64,000 nucleotides of DNA from Viola odorata. Its lineage: Eukaryota; Streptophyta; Magnoliopsida; Malpighiales; Violaceae. Shown in pieces: positions 1 through 9,231 of the stretch. A model generated the notes under the pieces. The model made no database searches, was not told the origin of the DNA, and worked only from the letters and a program-made list of their open reading frames with translations. Where the stretch lies: NCBI GenBank assembly GCA_963691705.1, contig OY829539.1:8062501-8126500 (forward strand), in the 5' to 3' direction. The number at the start of each line of letters is the position of its first letter. Position 1 is the first letter of the stretch. The translations under genes and the position numbers were made by a program.

Positions 1-133
1 TGTTCATGTTTTGGGACTGTTTTTTATTTTGTGAATACTCAAGGGCGAGCATTGGGCAGTGTGGGGATATTTGATTGCATGTATTTTATGCATGTTTTTC
101 CTTCCATTCTTACCTCGATTTAGGCCTTGATAC

Positions 134-167
134 TACTAATTTGCTCGTGTTTCCATCTTTATCGCAG
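134..167 (+). other. Branch-point and 3' splice-site-like motif (representative, M1)
   Basis: TACTAAT at 134-140 is followed by a pyrimidine-rich stretch and CAG at 165-167, with 28 bases from the candidate branch A (139) to the G of CAG. This layout recurs in almost every monomer. The AG is kept in the CGTAG variant but lost in CGCACCTC (fifth monomer of R-type units, about 55009-55012) and CGCATATC (M94, near 50667). A splicing role is speculation from motif resemblance; nothing here shows transcription. Confidence 0.2.
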
Positions 168-220
168 ATCAAGGCCAAGAAGGAGAAATGTGCGAAACGA
201 CATACTTTCTGGGCAATTTT

Positions 221-270
221 AGAAGAGTTTAAGCTTCAAGACTAGCGTCGAGACCATAGACACCAATTTC
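221..270 (+). other. Invariant core of the monomer with HindIII site (representative, M1)
   Basis: The stretch from AGAAGAGTTTAAGC through GTCGAGACCATAGACACC hardly varies among the 118 monomers. The exceptions I noted are AGTGTCG near 3503, GACTACC at 15992, GAGAGCAT near 28491, AGCGTGG near 31744, AACCTT at 49103, the 1 bp deletion near 52369, and AGACATCAAT in the third monomer of each R-type unit. AAGCTT at 231-236 recurs every 543 bp, so HindIII would cut the array into a 543 bp ladder. A binding site is possible but is inference; low diversity could also follow from homogenisation. Confidence 0.6.
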
Positions 271-361
271 TCCATGTACTAATGTACTCGGATTGATATG
301 CAAACTCTATTTTTGTGCTGTGTTATCTGCATTTTGAGTGACAAAATATATAGCCTTATTT

Positions 362-377
362 GCGAGCGAGTGAGTAA
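362..377 (+). repeat. Degenerate tetranucleotide micro-repeat (representative, M1)
   Basis: GCGA-GCGA-GTGA-GTAA: four successive 4 bp units within each monomer. The third unit becomes GTAA in the first monomer of most M-type units (GCGAGCGAGTAAGTAA), and the second becomes GTGA in M63 (near 34035). In R-type second and third monomers the preceding TTTGCGAG is TTAGCGAG. The run is short and may be coincidental, but it is the only internal micro-repeat that stands out. Confidence 0.55.
368..377 (+). other. 5' splice-site-like motif GAGTGAGTAA (representative, M1)
   Basis: GTGAGTAA at 370-377 resembles a strong eukaryotic donor, and in the first monomer of most M-type units it is GTAAGTAA. A second GTGAGG lies at 389-394. 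Read with the CAG of the next monomer, the array would give a 202-base segment (168-369) and a 341-base intervening segment (370-710) per 543 bp. This is low-confidence motif reading only. Confidence 0.18.
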
Positions 378-543
378 ACACATATCTGGTGAGGGCTGCT
401 CGTGACTAGGCCTGATGTGGAAAATTTCTACCTTTGGGGTCGGTATCCCAATGCTTTAATGCAGGTGTGCATCTAGGCAGGAAGCGCCTTATCGAGACCT
501 CGGCAATTGACGGGTTTGATCATTCCAGTGCTTTGGTTGTTTG

Positions 544-2715
544 TGTTGATGTTTTGGGACTGTTTTTTATTTTGTGAATGCTCAAGGGCGAGTATTGGGC
601 AGTGTGGGGATATTTGATTGCATGTATTTTATGCATGTTTTTCCTTCCATTCTTACCTCGATTTAGGCCTTGATACTACTAATTCGGTCGTGTTTCCATC
701 TTTATCGCAGCTCAAGGCCAAGAAGGAGAAATGTGCGAAAAGACATACTTTCTGGGCAATTTCAGAAGAGTTTAAGCTTCAAGACTAGCGTCGAGACCAT
801 AGACACCAATTTCTCCATGTACTAATGTACTCGGATTGATATGCAAACTCTATTTTTGTGCTGTGTTATCTGCATTTTGAGTGACAAAATATATAGCCTT
901 ATTTGCGAGCGAGTGAGTAAACACATATCTGGTGAGGGCTGCTCGTGACTAGGCCTGATGTGGAAAATTTCTACCTTTGGGGTCGGTATCCCAATGCTTT
1001 AATGCAGGTGTGCATCTAGGCAGGAAGCGCCTTATCGAGACCTCGGCAATTGACGGGTTTGATCATTCCAGTGCTTTGGTTGTTTGTGTTCATGTTTTGG
1101 GACTGTTTTTAATTTTGTGAATGCTCAAGGGCGAGCATTGGGCAGTGTGGGGACATTTGATTACATGTATTTTATGCATGTTTTTCCTTCCATTCTTACC
1201 TCGATTTAGGCCTTGATACTACTAATTCGGTCGTGTTTCCATCTTTATCGCAGCTCAAGGCCAAGAAGGCGAAATGTGCGAAAAGACATACTTTCTGGGC
1301 AATTTCAGAAGAGTTTAAGCTTCAAGACTAGCGTCGAGACCATAGACACCAATTTCTCCATGTACTAATGCACTCGGATTGATATGCAAACTCTATTTTT
1401 GTGCTGTGTTATCTGCATTTTGAGTGACTAAACATATAGCCTTGTTTGCGAGCGAGTGAGTAAACACATATCTGGTGAGGGCTGCTCGTGACTAGGCCTG
1501 ATTTGGAAAAGTTCTACCTTTGGGGTCGGTATCCCAATGCTTTAATGCAGGTGTACATCTAGGCAGGAAGCGCCTTATCGAGACCTTGATAATTAACGGG
1601 TTTGATCATTCCAGTGCTTTGGTTGTTTGTGTTCATGTTTTGGGACTGTTTTTTATTTTGTGAATGCTCAAAGGCGAGCATTGGGCAGTGTGGGGATATT
1701 TGATTGCATGTATTTTATGCATGTTTTTCCTTCCATTCTTACCTCGATTTAGGCCTTGATACTACTAATTCGCTCGTGTCTCCATCTTTATCGCAGATCA
1801 AGGCCAAGAAGGAGAAATGTGCGAAAAGACATACTTTCTGGGCAATTTCAGAAGAGTTTAAGCTTCAAGACTAGCGTCGAGACCATAGACACCAATTTCT
1901 CCATGTACTAATGTACTCGGATTGATATGCAAACTCTATTTTTGTGCTGTGTTATCTGCATTTTGAGTCACTAAGCATATAGCCTTGTTTGCGAGCGAGT
2001 GAGTAAACACATATCTTGTGAGGGCTGCTCGTGACTAGGCCTGATGTGGAAAAGTTCTACCTTTGGGGTCGGTATCCCAATGCTTTAATGCAGGTGTGCA
2101 TCTAGGCAGGAAGCGCCTTATCGAGACCTGGACAATTGACGGGTTTGATCATTCCAGTGCTTTGGTTGTTTGTGTTCATGTTTTGGTACAGTTTTTAATT
2201 TTGTGAATGCTCAAGGGCGAGCATTGGGCAGTGTGGGGATATTTGATTACATGTATTTTATGCATGTTTTTCCTTCCATTGTTACGTCGATTTAGGCCTT
2301 GATACTACTAATTCGCTCGTGTTTCCATCTTTATCGCAGATCAAGGCCAAGAAGCAGAAATGTGCTAAAAGACAAACTTTCTGGGTAATTTCAGAAGAGT
2401 TTAAGCTTCAAGACTAGCGTCGAGACCATAGACACCAATTTCTCCATGTACTAATGTACTCGGATTGATATGCAAACTCTATTTTTGTGCTGTGTTATCT
2501 GCATTTTGAGTGACAAAATATATAGCCTTATTTGCGAGCGAGTGAGTAAACACATATCTGGTGAGGGCTGCTCGTGACTAGGCCTGATGTGGAAAATTTC
2601 TACCTTTGGGGTCGGTATCCCAATGCTTTAATGCAGGTGTGCATCTAGGCAGGAAGCGCCTTATCGAGACCTCGGCAATTGACGGGTTTGATCATTCCAG
2701 TGCTTTGGTTGTTTG
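544..2715 (+). repeat. 4-mer HOR, copy 1 (M2-M5)
   Basis: Four different monomers in order: M2 begins TGTTGATG; M3 has a GGACATTTGATTACATG segment and CGGTCG/CAGCTC; M4 has AAAGGCGAGC and GTGTCTCC; M5 has GGTACAG, GTTACGTCG and AAGCAGAAATGTGCT. The same series follows 2172 bp later. Differences from copy 2 are few, for example GATATGCAAAC here against GATGTGCAAAC near 3011, and AGCGTCGAG near 1331 against AGTGTCGAG near 3503. The right half of M5 has ACAAAATATATAGCC, like M1 and M2, whereas its counterpart M9 has ACTAAACATATAGCC, so the true repeat boundary lies inside M5 rather than at a monomer edge. Confidence 0.88.
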
Positions 2716-4887
2716 TGTTGATGTTTTGGGACTGTTTTTTATTTTGTGAATGCTCAAGGGCGAGTATTGGGCAGTGTGGGGATATTTGATTGCATGTATT
2801 TTATGCATGTTTTTCCTTCCATTCTTACCTCGATTTAGGCCTTGATACTACTAATTCGGTCGTGTTTCCATCTTTATCGCAGCTCAAGGCCAAGAAGGAG
2901 AAATGTGCGAAAAGACATACTTTCTGGGCAATTTCAGAAGAGTTTAAGCTTCAAGACTAGCGTCGAGACCATAGACACCAATTTCTCCATGTACTAATGT
3001 ACTCGGATTGATGTGCAAACTCTATTTTTGTGCTGTGTTATCTGCATTTTGAGTGACAAAATATATAGCCTTATTTGCGAGCGAGTGAGTAAACACATAT
3101 CTGGTGAGGGCTGCTCGTGACTAGGCCTGATGTGGAAAATTTCTACCTTTGGGGTCGGTATCCCAATGCTTTAATGCAGGTGTGCATCTAGGCAGGAAGC
3201 GCCTTATCGAGACCTCGGCAATTGACGGGTTTGATCATTCCAGTGCTTTGGTTGTTTGTGTTCATGTTTTGGGACTGTTTTTAATTTTGTGAATGCTCAA
3301 GGGCGAGCATTGGGCAGTGTGGGGACATTTGATTACATGTATTTTATGCATGTTTTTCCTTCCATTCTTACCTCGATTTAGGCCTTGATACTACTAATTC
3401 GGTCGTGTTTCCATCTTTATCGCAGCTCAAGGCCAAGAAGGCGAAATGTGCGAAAAGACATACTTTCTGGGCAATTTCAGAAGAGTTTAAGCTTCAAGAC
3501 TAGTGTCGAGACCATAGACACCAATTTCTCCATGTACTAATGCACTCGGATTGATATGCAAACTCTATTTTTGTGCTGTGTTATCTGCATTTTGAGTGAC
3601 TAAACATATAGCCTTGTTTGCGAGCGAGTGAGTAAACACATATCTGGTGAGGGCTGCTCGTGACTAGGCCTGATTTGGAAAAGTTCTACCTTTGGGGTCG
3701 GTATCCCAATGCTTTAATGCAGGTGTGCATCTAGGCAGGAAGCGCCTTATCGAGACCTTGATAATTAACGGGTTTGATCATTCCAGTGCTTTGGTTGTTT
3801 GTGTTCATGTTTTGGGACTGTTTTTTATTTTGTGAATGCTCAAAGGCGAGCATTGGGCAGTGTGGGGATATTTGATTGCATGTATTTTATGCATGTTTTT
3901 CCTTCCATTCTTACCTCGATTTAGGCCTTGATACTACTAATTCGCTCGTGTCTCCATCTTTATCGCAGATCAAGGCCAAGAAGGAGAAATGTGCGAAAAG
4001 ACATACTTTCTGGGCAATTTCAGAAGAGTTTAAGCTTCAAGACTAGCGTCGAGACCATAGACACCAATTTCTCCATGTACTAATGTACTCGGATTGATAT
4101 GCAAACTCTATTTTTGTGCTGTGTTATCTGCATTTTGAGTCACTAAGCATATAGCCTTGTTTGCGAGCGAGTGAGTAAACACATATCTTGTGAGGGCTGC
4201 TCGTGACTAGGCCTGATGTGGAAAAGTTCTACCTTTGGGGTCGGTATCCCAATGCTTTAATGCAGGTGTGCATCTAGGCAGGAAGCGCCTTATCGAGACC
4301 TGGACAATTGACGGGTTTGATCATTCCAGTGCTTTGGTTGTTTGTGTTCATGTTTTGGTACAGTTTTTAATTTTGTGAATGCTCAAGGGCGAGCATTGGG
4401 CAGTGTGGGGATATTTGATTACATGTATTTTATGCATGTTTTTCCTTCCATTGTTACGTCGATTTAGGCCTTGATACTACTAATTCGCTCGTGTTTCCAT
4501 CTTTATCGCAGATCAAGGCAAAGAAGCAGAAATGTGCTAAAAGACATACTTTCTGGGCAATTTCAGAAGAGTTTAAGCTTCAAGACTAGCGTCGAGACCA
4601 TAGACACCAATTTCACCATGTACTAATGTACTCGGATTTATATGCAAACTCTATTTTTGTGCTGTGTTATCTGCATTTTGAGTGACTAAACATATAGCCT
4701 TGTTTGCGAGCGAGTGAGTAAACACATATCTGGTGAGGGCTGCTCGTGACTAGGCTTGATGTGGAAAAGTTCTACCTTTGGGGTCAGTATCCCAATGCTT
4801 TAATGCAGGTGTGCATCTAGGCAGGAAACGCCTTATCGAGACCTGGACAATTGACGGGTTTGATCATTCCAGTGCTTTGGTTGTTTG
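2716..4887 (+). repeat. 4-mer HOR, copy 2 (M6-M9)
   Basis: M6, M7 and M8 match M2, M3 and M4 almost base for base at +2172 bp, including the shared AAAGGCGAGC and GTGTCTCC of the third monomer. M9 matches M5 on its left side (GGTACAG, GTTACGTCG, AAGCAG) but departs from about 4519 on: it has AAGGCAAAGAAG, CATACTTTCTGGGCAATTTC, TTCACCATG and TTTATATGC, where M5 has the M1/M2-type right half. The 4-mer register therefore stops inside M9, and a new haplotype, used by later blocks, begins there. Confidence 0.88.
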
Positions 4888-5973
4888 TGTTCATGTTTTG
4901 GTACTGTTTTTAATTTTGTGAATGCTCAAGGGCGAGCATTGGGCAGTGTGGGGATATTTGATTACATGTATTTTATGCATGTTTTTCCTTCCATTCTTAC
5001 CTCGATTTAGGCCTTGATACTACTAATTCGCTCGTGTTTCCATCTTTATCGCAGATCAAGGCCAAGAAGGAGAAATGTGCGAAAAGACATACTTTCTGGG
5101 CAATTTTAGAAGAGTTTAAGCTTCAAGACTAGCGTCGAGACCATAGACACCAATTTCTCCATGTACTAATGTACTCGGATTGATATGCAAACTCTATTTT
5201 TGTGATGTGTTATCTGCATTTTGAGTGACAAAACATATAGCCTTGTTTGCGAGCGAGTGAGTAAACACATATCTGGTGAGGGTTGCTCGTGACTAGGCCT
5301 CATGTGGAAAAGTTCTACCTTTGGGGTCGGTATCCCAATGCTTTAATGCAGGTGTCCATCTAGGCAGGAAGCGCCATATCGAGACCTCGACAATTGACGG
5401 GTTTGATCATTCCACTGCTTTGGTTGTTTGTGTTCATGTTTTGGGACTGTTTTTAATTTTGTGAATGCTCAAGGGCTAGCATTGGGCAGTGTGGGGATAT
5501 TTGATTGCATGTATTTTATGCATGTTTTTCCTTCCATTCTTACCTCGATTTAGGCCTTGATACTACAAATTTGCTCGTGTTTCCATCTTTATCGCAGATC
5601 AAGGCCAAGAAGGAGAAATGTGCGAAAAGACATACTTTCTGGGCAATTTTAGAAGAGTTTAAGCTTCAAGACTAGCGTCGAGACCATAGACACCAATTTC
5701 TCCATGTACTAATGTACTCGGATTGATATGCAAACTCTATTTTTGTGCTGTGTTATCTGCATTTTGAGTGACAAAACATATAGCCTTGTTTGCGAGCGAG
5801 TGAGTAAACACATATCTTGTGAGGGCTGCTCGTGACTAGGCCTCATGTGGAAAAGTTCTACCTTTGGGGTCGGTATCCCAATGCTTTAATGCAGGTGTCC
5901 ATCTAGGCAGGAAGCGCCATATCGAGACCTCGGCAATTGACGGGTTTGATCATTCCACTGCTTTGGTTGTTTG
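4888..5973 (+). repeat. Transitional monomers M10-M11
   Basis: Two monomers between the 4-mer and the 6-mer blocks. M10 (GGTACTG, TTACATG, right half with GGGTTGCTCGTG, GGCCTCATG and GTGTCCATC) belongs to the same class as M14, M20 and M26. M11 (GCTAGCATTGGG at about 5476, ATTGCATG, TACTACAAATTTGCTCG at about 5560) is like M12 but has two private changes, in the GGGCGAGC block and in TACTACTAAT. They are the entry into the 6-mer pattern rather than a full unit. Confidence 0.75.
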
Positions 5974-8900
5974 TGTTCATGTTTTGGGACTGTTTTTAAT
6001 TTTGTGAATGCTCAAGGGCGAGCATTGGGCAGTGTGGGGATATTTGATTGCATGTATTTTATGCATGTTTTTCCTTCCATTCTTACCTCGATTTAGGCCT
6101 TGATACTACTAATTTGCTCGTGTTTCCATCTTTATCGCAGATCAAGGCCAAGAAGGAGAAATGTGCGAAAAGACATACTTTCTGGTCAATTTTAGAAGAG
6201 TTTAAGCTTCAAGACTAGCGTCGAGACCATAGACACCAATTTCTCCATGTACTAATGTACTCGGATTGATATGCAAACTCTATTTTTGTGCTGTGTTATC
6301 TGCATTTTGAGTGACAAAACATATAGCCTTGTTTGCGAGCGAGTGAGTAAACACATATCTTGTGAGGGCTGCTCGTGACTAGGCCTGATGTGGAAAAGTT
6401 CTACCTTTGGGGTCGGTATCCCAATGCTTTAATGCAGGTGTGCATCAAGGCAGGAAGCGCCTTATCGAGACCAGGACAATTGACGGGTTTGATCATTCCA
6501 GTGCTTTGGTTGTTTGTGTTCATGTTTTGGTACAGTTTTTAATTTTGTGAATGCTCAAGGGCGAGCATTGGGCAGTGTGGGGATATTTGATTACATGTAT
6601 TTTATGCATGTTTTTCCTTCCATTGTTACGTCGATTTAGGCCTTGATACTACTAATTCGCTCGTGTTTCCATCTTTATCGCAGATCAAGGCCAAGAAGCA
6701 GAAATGTGCTAAAAGACAAACTTTCTGGGTAATTTCAGAAGAGTTTAAGCTTCAAGACTAGCGTCGAGACCATAGACACCAATTTCACCATGTACTAATG
6801 TACTCGGATTTATATGCAAACTCTATTTTTGTGCTGTGTTATCTGCATTTTGAGTGACTAAACATATAGCCTTGTTTGCGAGCGAGTGAGTAAACACATA
6901 TCTGGTGAGGGCTGCTCGTGACTAGGCCTGATGTGGAAAAGTTCTACCTTTGGGGTCAGTATCCCAATGCTTTAATGCAGGTGTGCATCTAGGCAGGAAA
7001 CGCCTTATCGAGACCTGGACAATTGACGGGTTTGATCATTCCAGTGCTTTGGTTGTTTGTGTTCATGTTTTGGTACTGTTTTTAATTTTGTGAATGCTCA
7101 AAGGCGAGCATTGGGCAGTGTGGGGATATTTGATTACATGTATTTTATGCATGTTTTTCCTTCCATTCTTACCTCGATTTAGGCCTTGATACTACTAATT
7201 CGCTCGTGTTTCCATCTTTATCGCAGATCAAGGCCAAGAAGGAGAAATGTGCGAAAAGACATACTTTCTGGGCAATTTTAGAAGAGTTTAAGCTTCAAGA
7301 CTAGCGTCGAGACCATAGACACCAATTTCTCCATGTACTAATGTACTCGGATTGATATGCAAACTCTATTTTTGTGCTGTGTTCTCTGCATTTTGAGTGA
7401 CAAAACATATACCCTTGTTTGCGAGCGAGTGAGTAAACACATATCTGGTGAGGGTTGCTCGTGACTAGGCCTCATGTGGAAAAGTTCTACCTTTGGGGTC
7501 GGTATCCCAATGCTTTAATGCAGGTGTGCATCTAGGCAGGAAGCGCCATATCGAGACCTCGGCAATTGACGGGTTTGATCATTCCACTGCTTTGGTTGTT
7601 TGTGTTCATGTTTTGGGACTGTTTTTAATTTTGTGAATGCTCAAGGGCGAGCATTGGGCAGTGTGGGGATATTTGATTACATGTATTTTATGCATGTTTT
7701 TCCTTCCATTCTTACCTCGATTTAGGCCTTGATACTACTAATTCGGTCGTGTTTCCATCTTTATCGCAGCTCAAGGCCAAGAAGGCGAAATGTGCGAAAA
7801 GACATACTTTCTGGGCAATTTCAGAAGAGTTTAAGCTTCAAGACTAGCGTCGAGACCATAGACACCAATTTCTCCATGTACTAATGCACTCAGATTGATA
7901 TCCAAACTCTATTTTTGTGCTGTGTTATCTGCATTTTGAGTGACTAAACATATAGCCTTGTTTGCGAGCGAGTGAGTAAACACATATCTGGTGAGGGCTG
8001 CTCATGACTAGGCCTGATGTGGAAAAGTTCTACCTTTGGGGTCGGTATCCCAATGCTTTAATGCAGGTGTGCATCTAGGCAGGAAGCGCCTTATCGAGAC
8101 CTTGATAATTAACAGGTTTGATCATTCCAGTGCTTTGGTTGTTTGTGTTCATGTTTTGGGACTGTTTTTTATTTTGTGAATGCTCAAGGGCGAGCATTGG
8201 GCAGTGTGGGGATATTTGATTGCATGTATTTTATGCATGTTTTTCCTTCCATTCTTACCTCGATTTAGGCCTTGATACTACTAATTCGCTCGTGTTTCCA
8301 TCTTTATCGCAGATCAAGGCCAAGAAGGAGAAATGTGCGAAAAGACATACTTTCTGGGCAATTTCAGAAGAGTTTAAGCTTCAAGACTAGCGTCGAGACC
8401 ATAGACACCAATTTCACCTTGTACTAATGTACTCGGATTTATATGCAAACTCTATTTTTGTGCTGTGTTATCTGCATTTTGAGTGACTAAACATATAGCC
8501 TTATTTGCGAGCGAGTGAGTAAACACATATCTGGTGAGGGCTGCTCGTGACTAGGCCTGATGTGGAAAAGTTCTACCTTTGGGGTCAGTATCCCAATGCT
8601 TTAATGCAGGTGTGCATCTAGGCAGGAAACGCCTTATCGAGACCTGGACAATTGACGGGTTTGATCATTCCAGTGCTTTGGTTGTTTGTGTTCATGTTTT
8701 GGTACTGTTTTTAATTTTGTGAATGCTCAAGGGCGAGCATTGGGCAGTGTGGGGATATTTGATTACATGTATTTTATGCATGTTTTTCCTTCCATTCTTA
8801 CCTCGATTTAGGCCTTGATACTACTAATTCGCTCGTGTTTCCATCTTTATCGCAGATCAAGGCCAAGAAGGAGAAATGTGCGAAAAGACATACTTTCTGG

Positions 8901-9231
8901 GCAATTTTAGAAGAGTTTAAGCTTCAAGACTAGCGTCGAGACCATAGACACCAATTTCTCCATGTACTAATGTACTCGGATTGATATGCAAACTCTATTT
9001 TTGTGCTGTGTTATCTGCATTTTGAGTGACAAAACATATAGCCTTGTTTGCGAGCGAGTGAGTAAACACATATCTGGTGAGGGTTGCTCGTGACTAGGCC
9101 TCATGTGGAAAAGTTCTACCTTTGGGGTCGGTATCCCAATGCTTTAATGCAGGTGTCCATCTAGGCAGGAAGCGCCATATCGAGACCTCGGCAATTGACG
9201 GGTTTGATCATTCCACTGCTTTGGTTGTTTG
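5974..9231 (+). repeat. 6-mer HOR, copy 1 (M12-M17)
   Basis: Six-monomer unit of 3258 bp. Diagnostic order: M12 with TTTGCTCG, CTGGTCAATTTTAG, GCATCAAGGCAG and GACCAGGAC; M13 with GGTACAG, GTTACGTCG, AAGCAG, GGGTAATTTCAG, TTCACCATG and CAGTATCCC; M14 with AAAGGCGAGC; M15 with CGGTCG, CAGCTC, AAGGCG, GCACTCAG and ATATCC; M16 with GTTTTTTATTTT and TTCACCTTGTAC; M17 with GGTACTG. The series recurs at +3258. A private GTTCTCTGC near 7381 and ATACCC near 7410 lie in M14. M15 keeps a left half that the second copy lacks. Confidence 0.87.

Larger units (their letters stand above)
1..543 (+). repeat. Reference monomer M1 (anatomy of the 543 bp unit)
   Basis: This copy sets the phase used here. In order it holds a T-rich start with CATGTTTTGGGAC (positions 5-17), a GGGCGAGCATTGGGCAG block (44-60), an AT-rich CATGTATTTTATGCATG segment (78-94), a pyrimidine-rich stretch ending in CAG (141-167), a lysine-codon-like purine block (168-200), an invariant core with HindIII (221-270), ATGCAAACTCTATTTTTGTG (about 298-317), the GCGA/GTGA micro-repeat (362-377), GGCCTGATGTGG (409-420) and GACCTCGGCAATTGACGGG (about 497-515). 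GC is about 42% and I count 17 CpGs. Two private changes, GAATACTC near 40 and AAACGACA near 206, separate M1 from the other monomers. Confidence 0.95.

Noticed and set aside
75..245. Conserved 56-codon open frame in most monomers, lysine-rich near its end
   Set aside because: A frame of this length is expected by chance. In many monomers (for example M49, M61, M68, M73, M84) TGG is replaced by TAG, and changes show no bias to silent positions that I can see.
508..530. Pol III B-box-like GGTTTGATCATTCC
   Set aside because: At least three mismatches to GGTTCGANNCC and no convincing A box upstream. Not a tRNA- or SINE-like promoter.
1..543. CENP-B box (NTTCGNNNNANNCGGGN)
   Set aside because: Checked the TTCG and CGGG places in the monomer by eye; none has the right spacing. 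This does not exclude centromere function, as many organisms lack the box.
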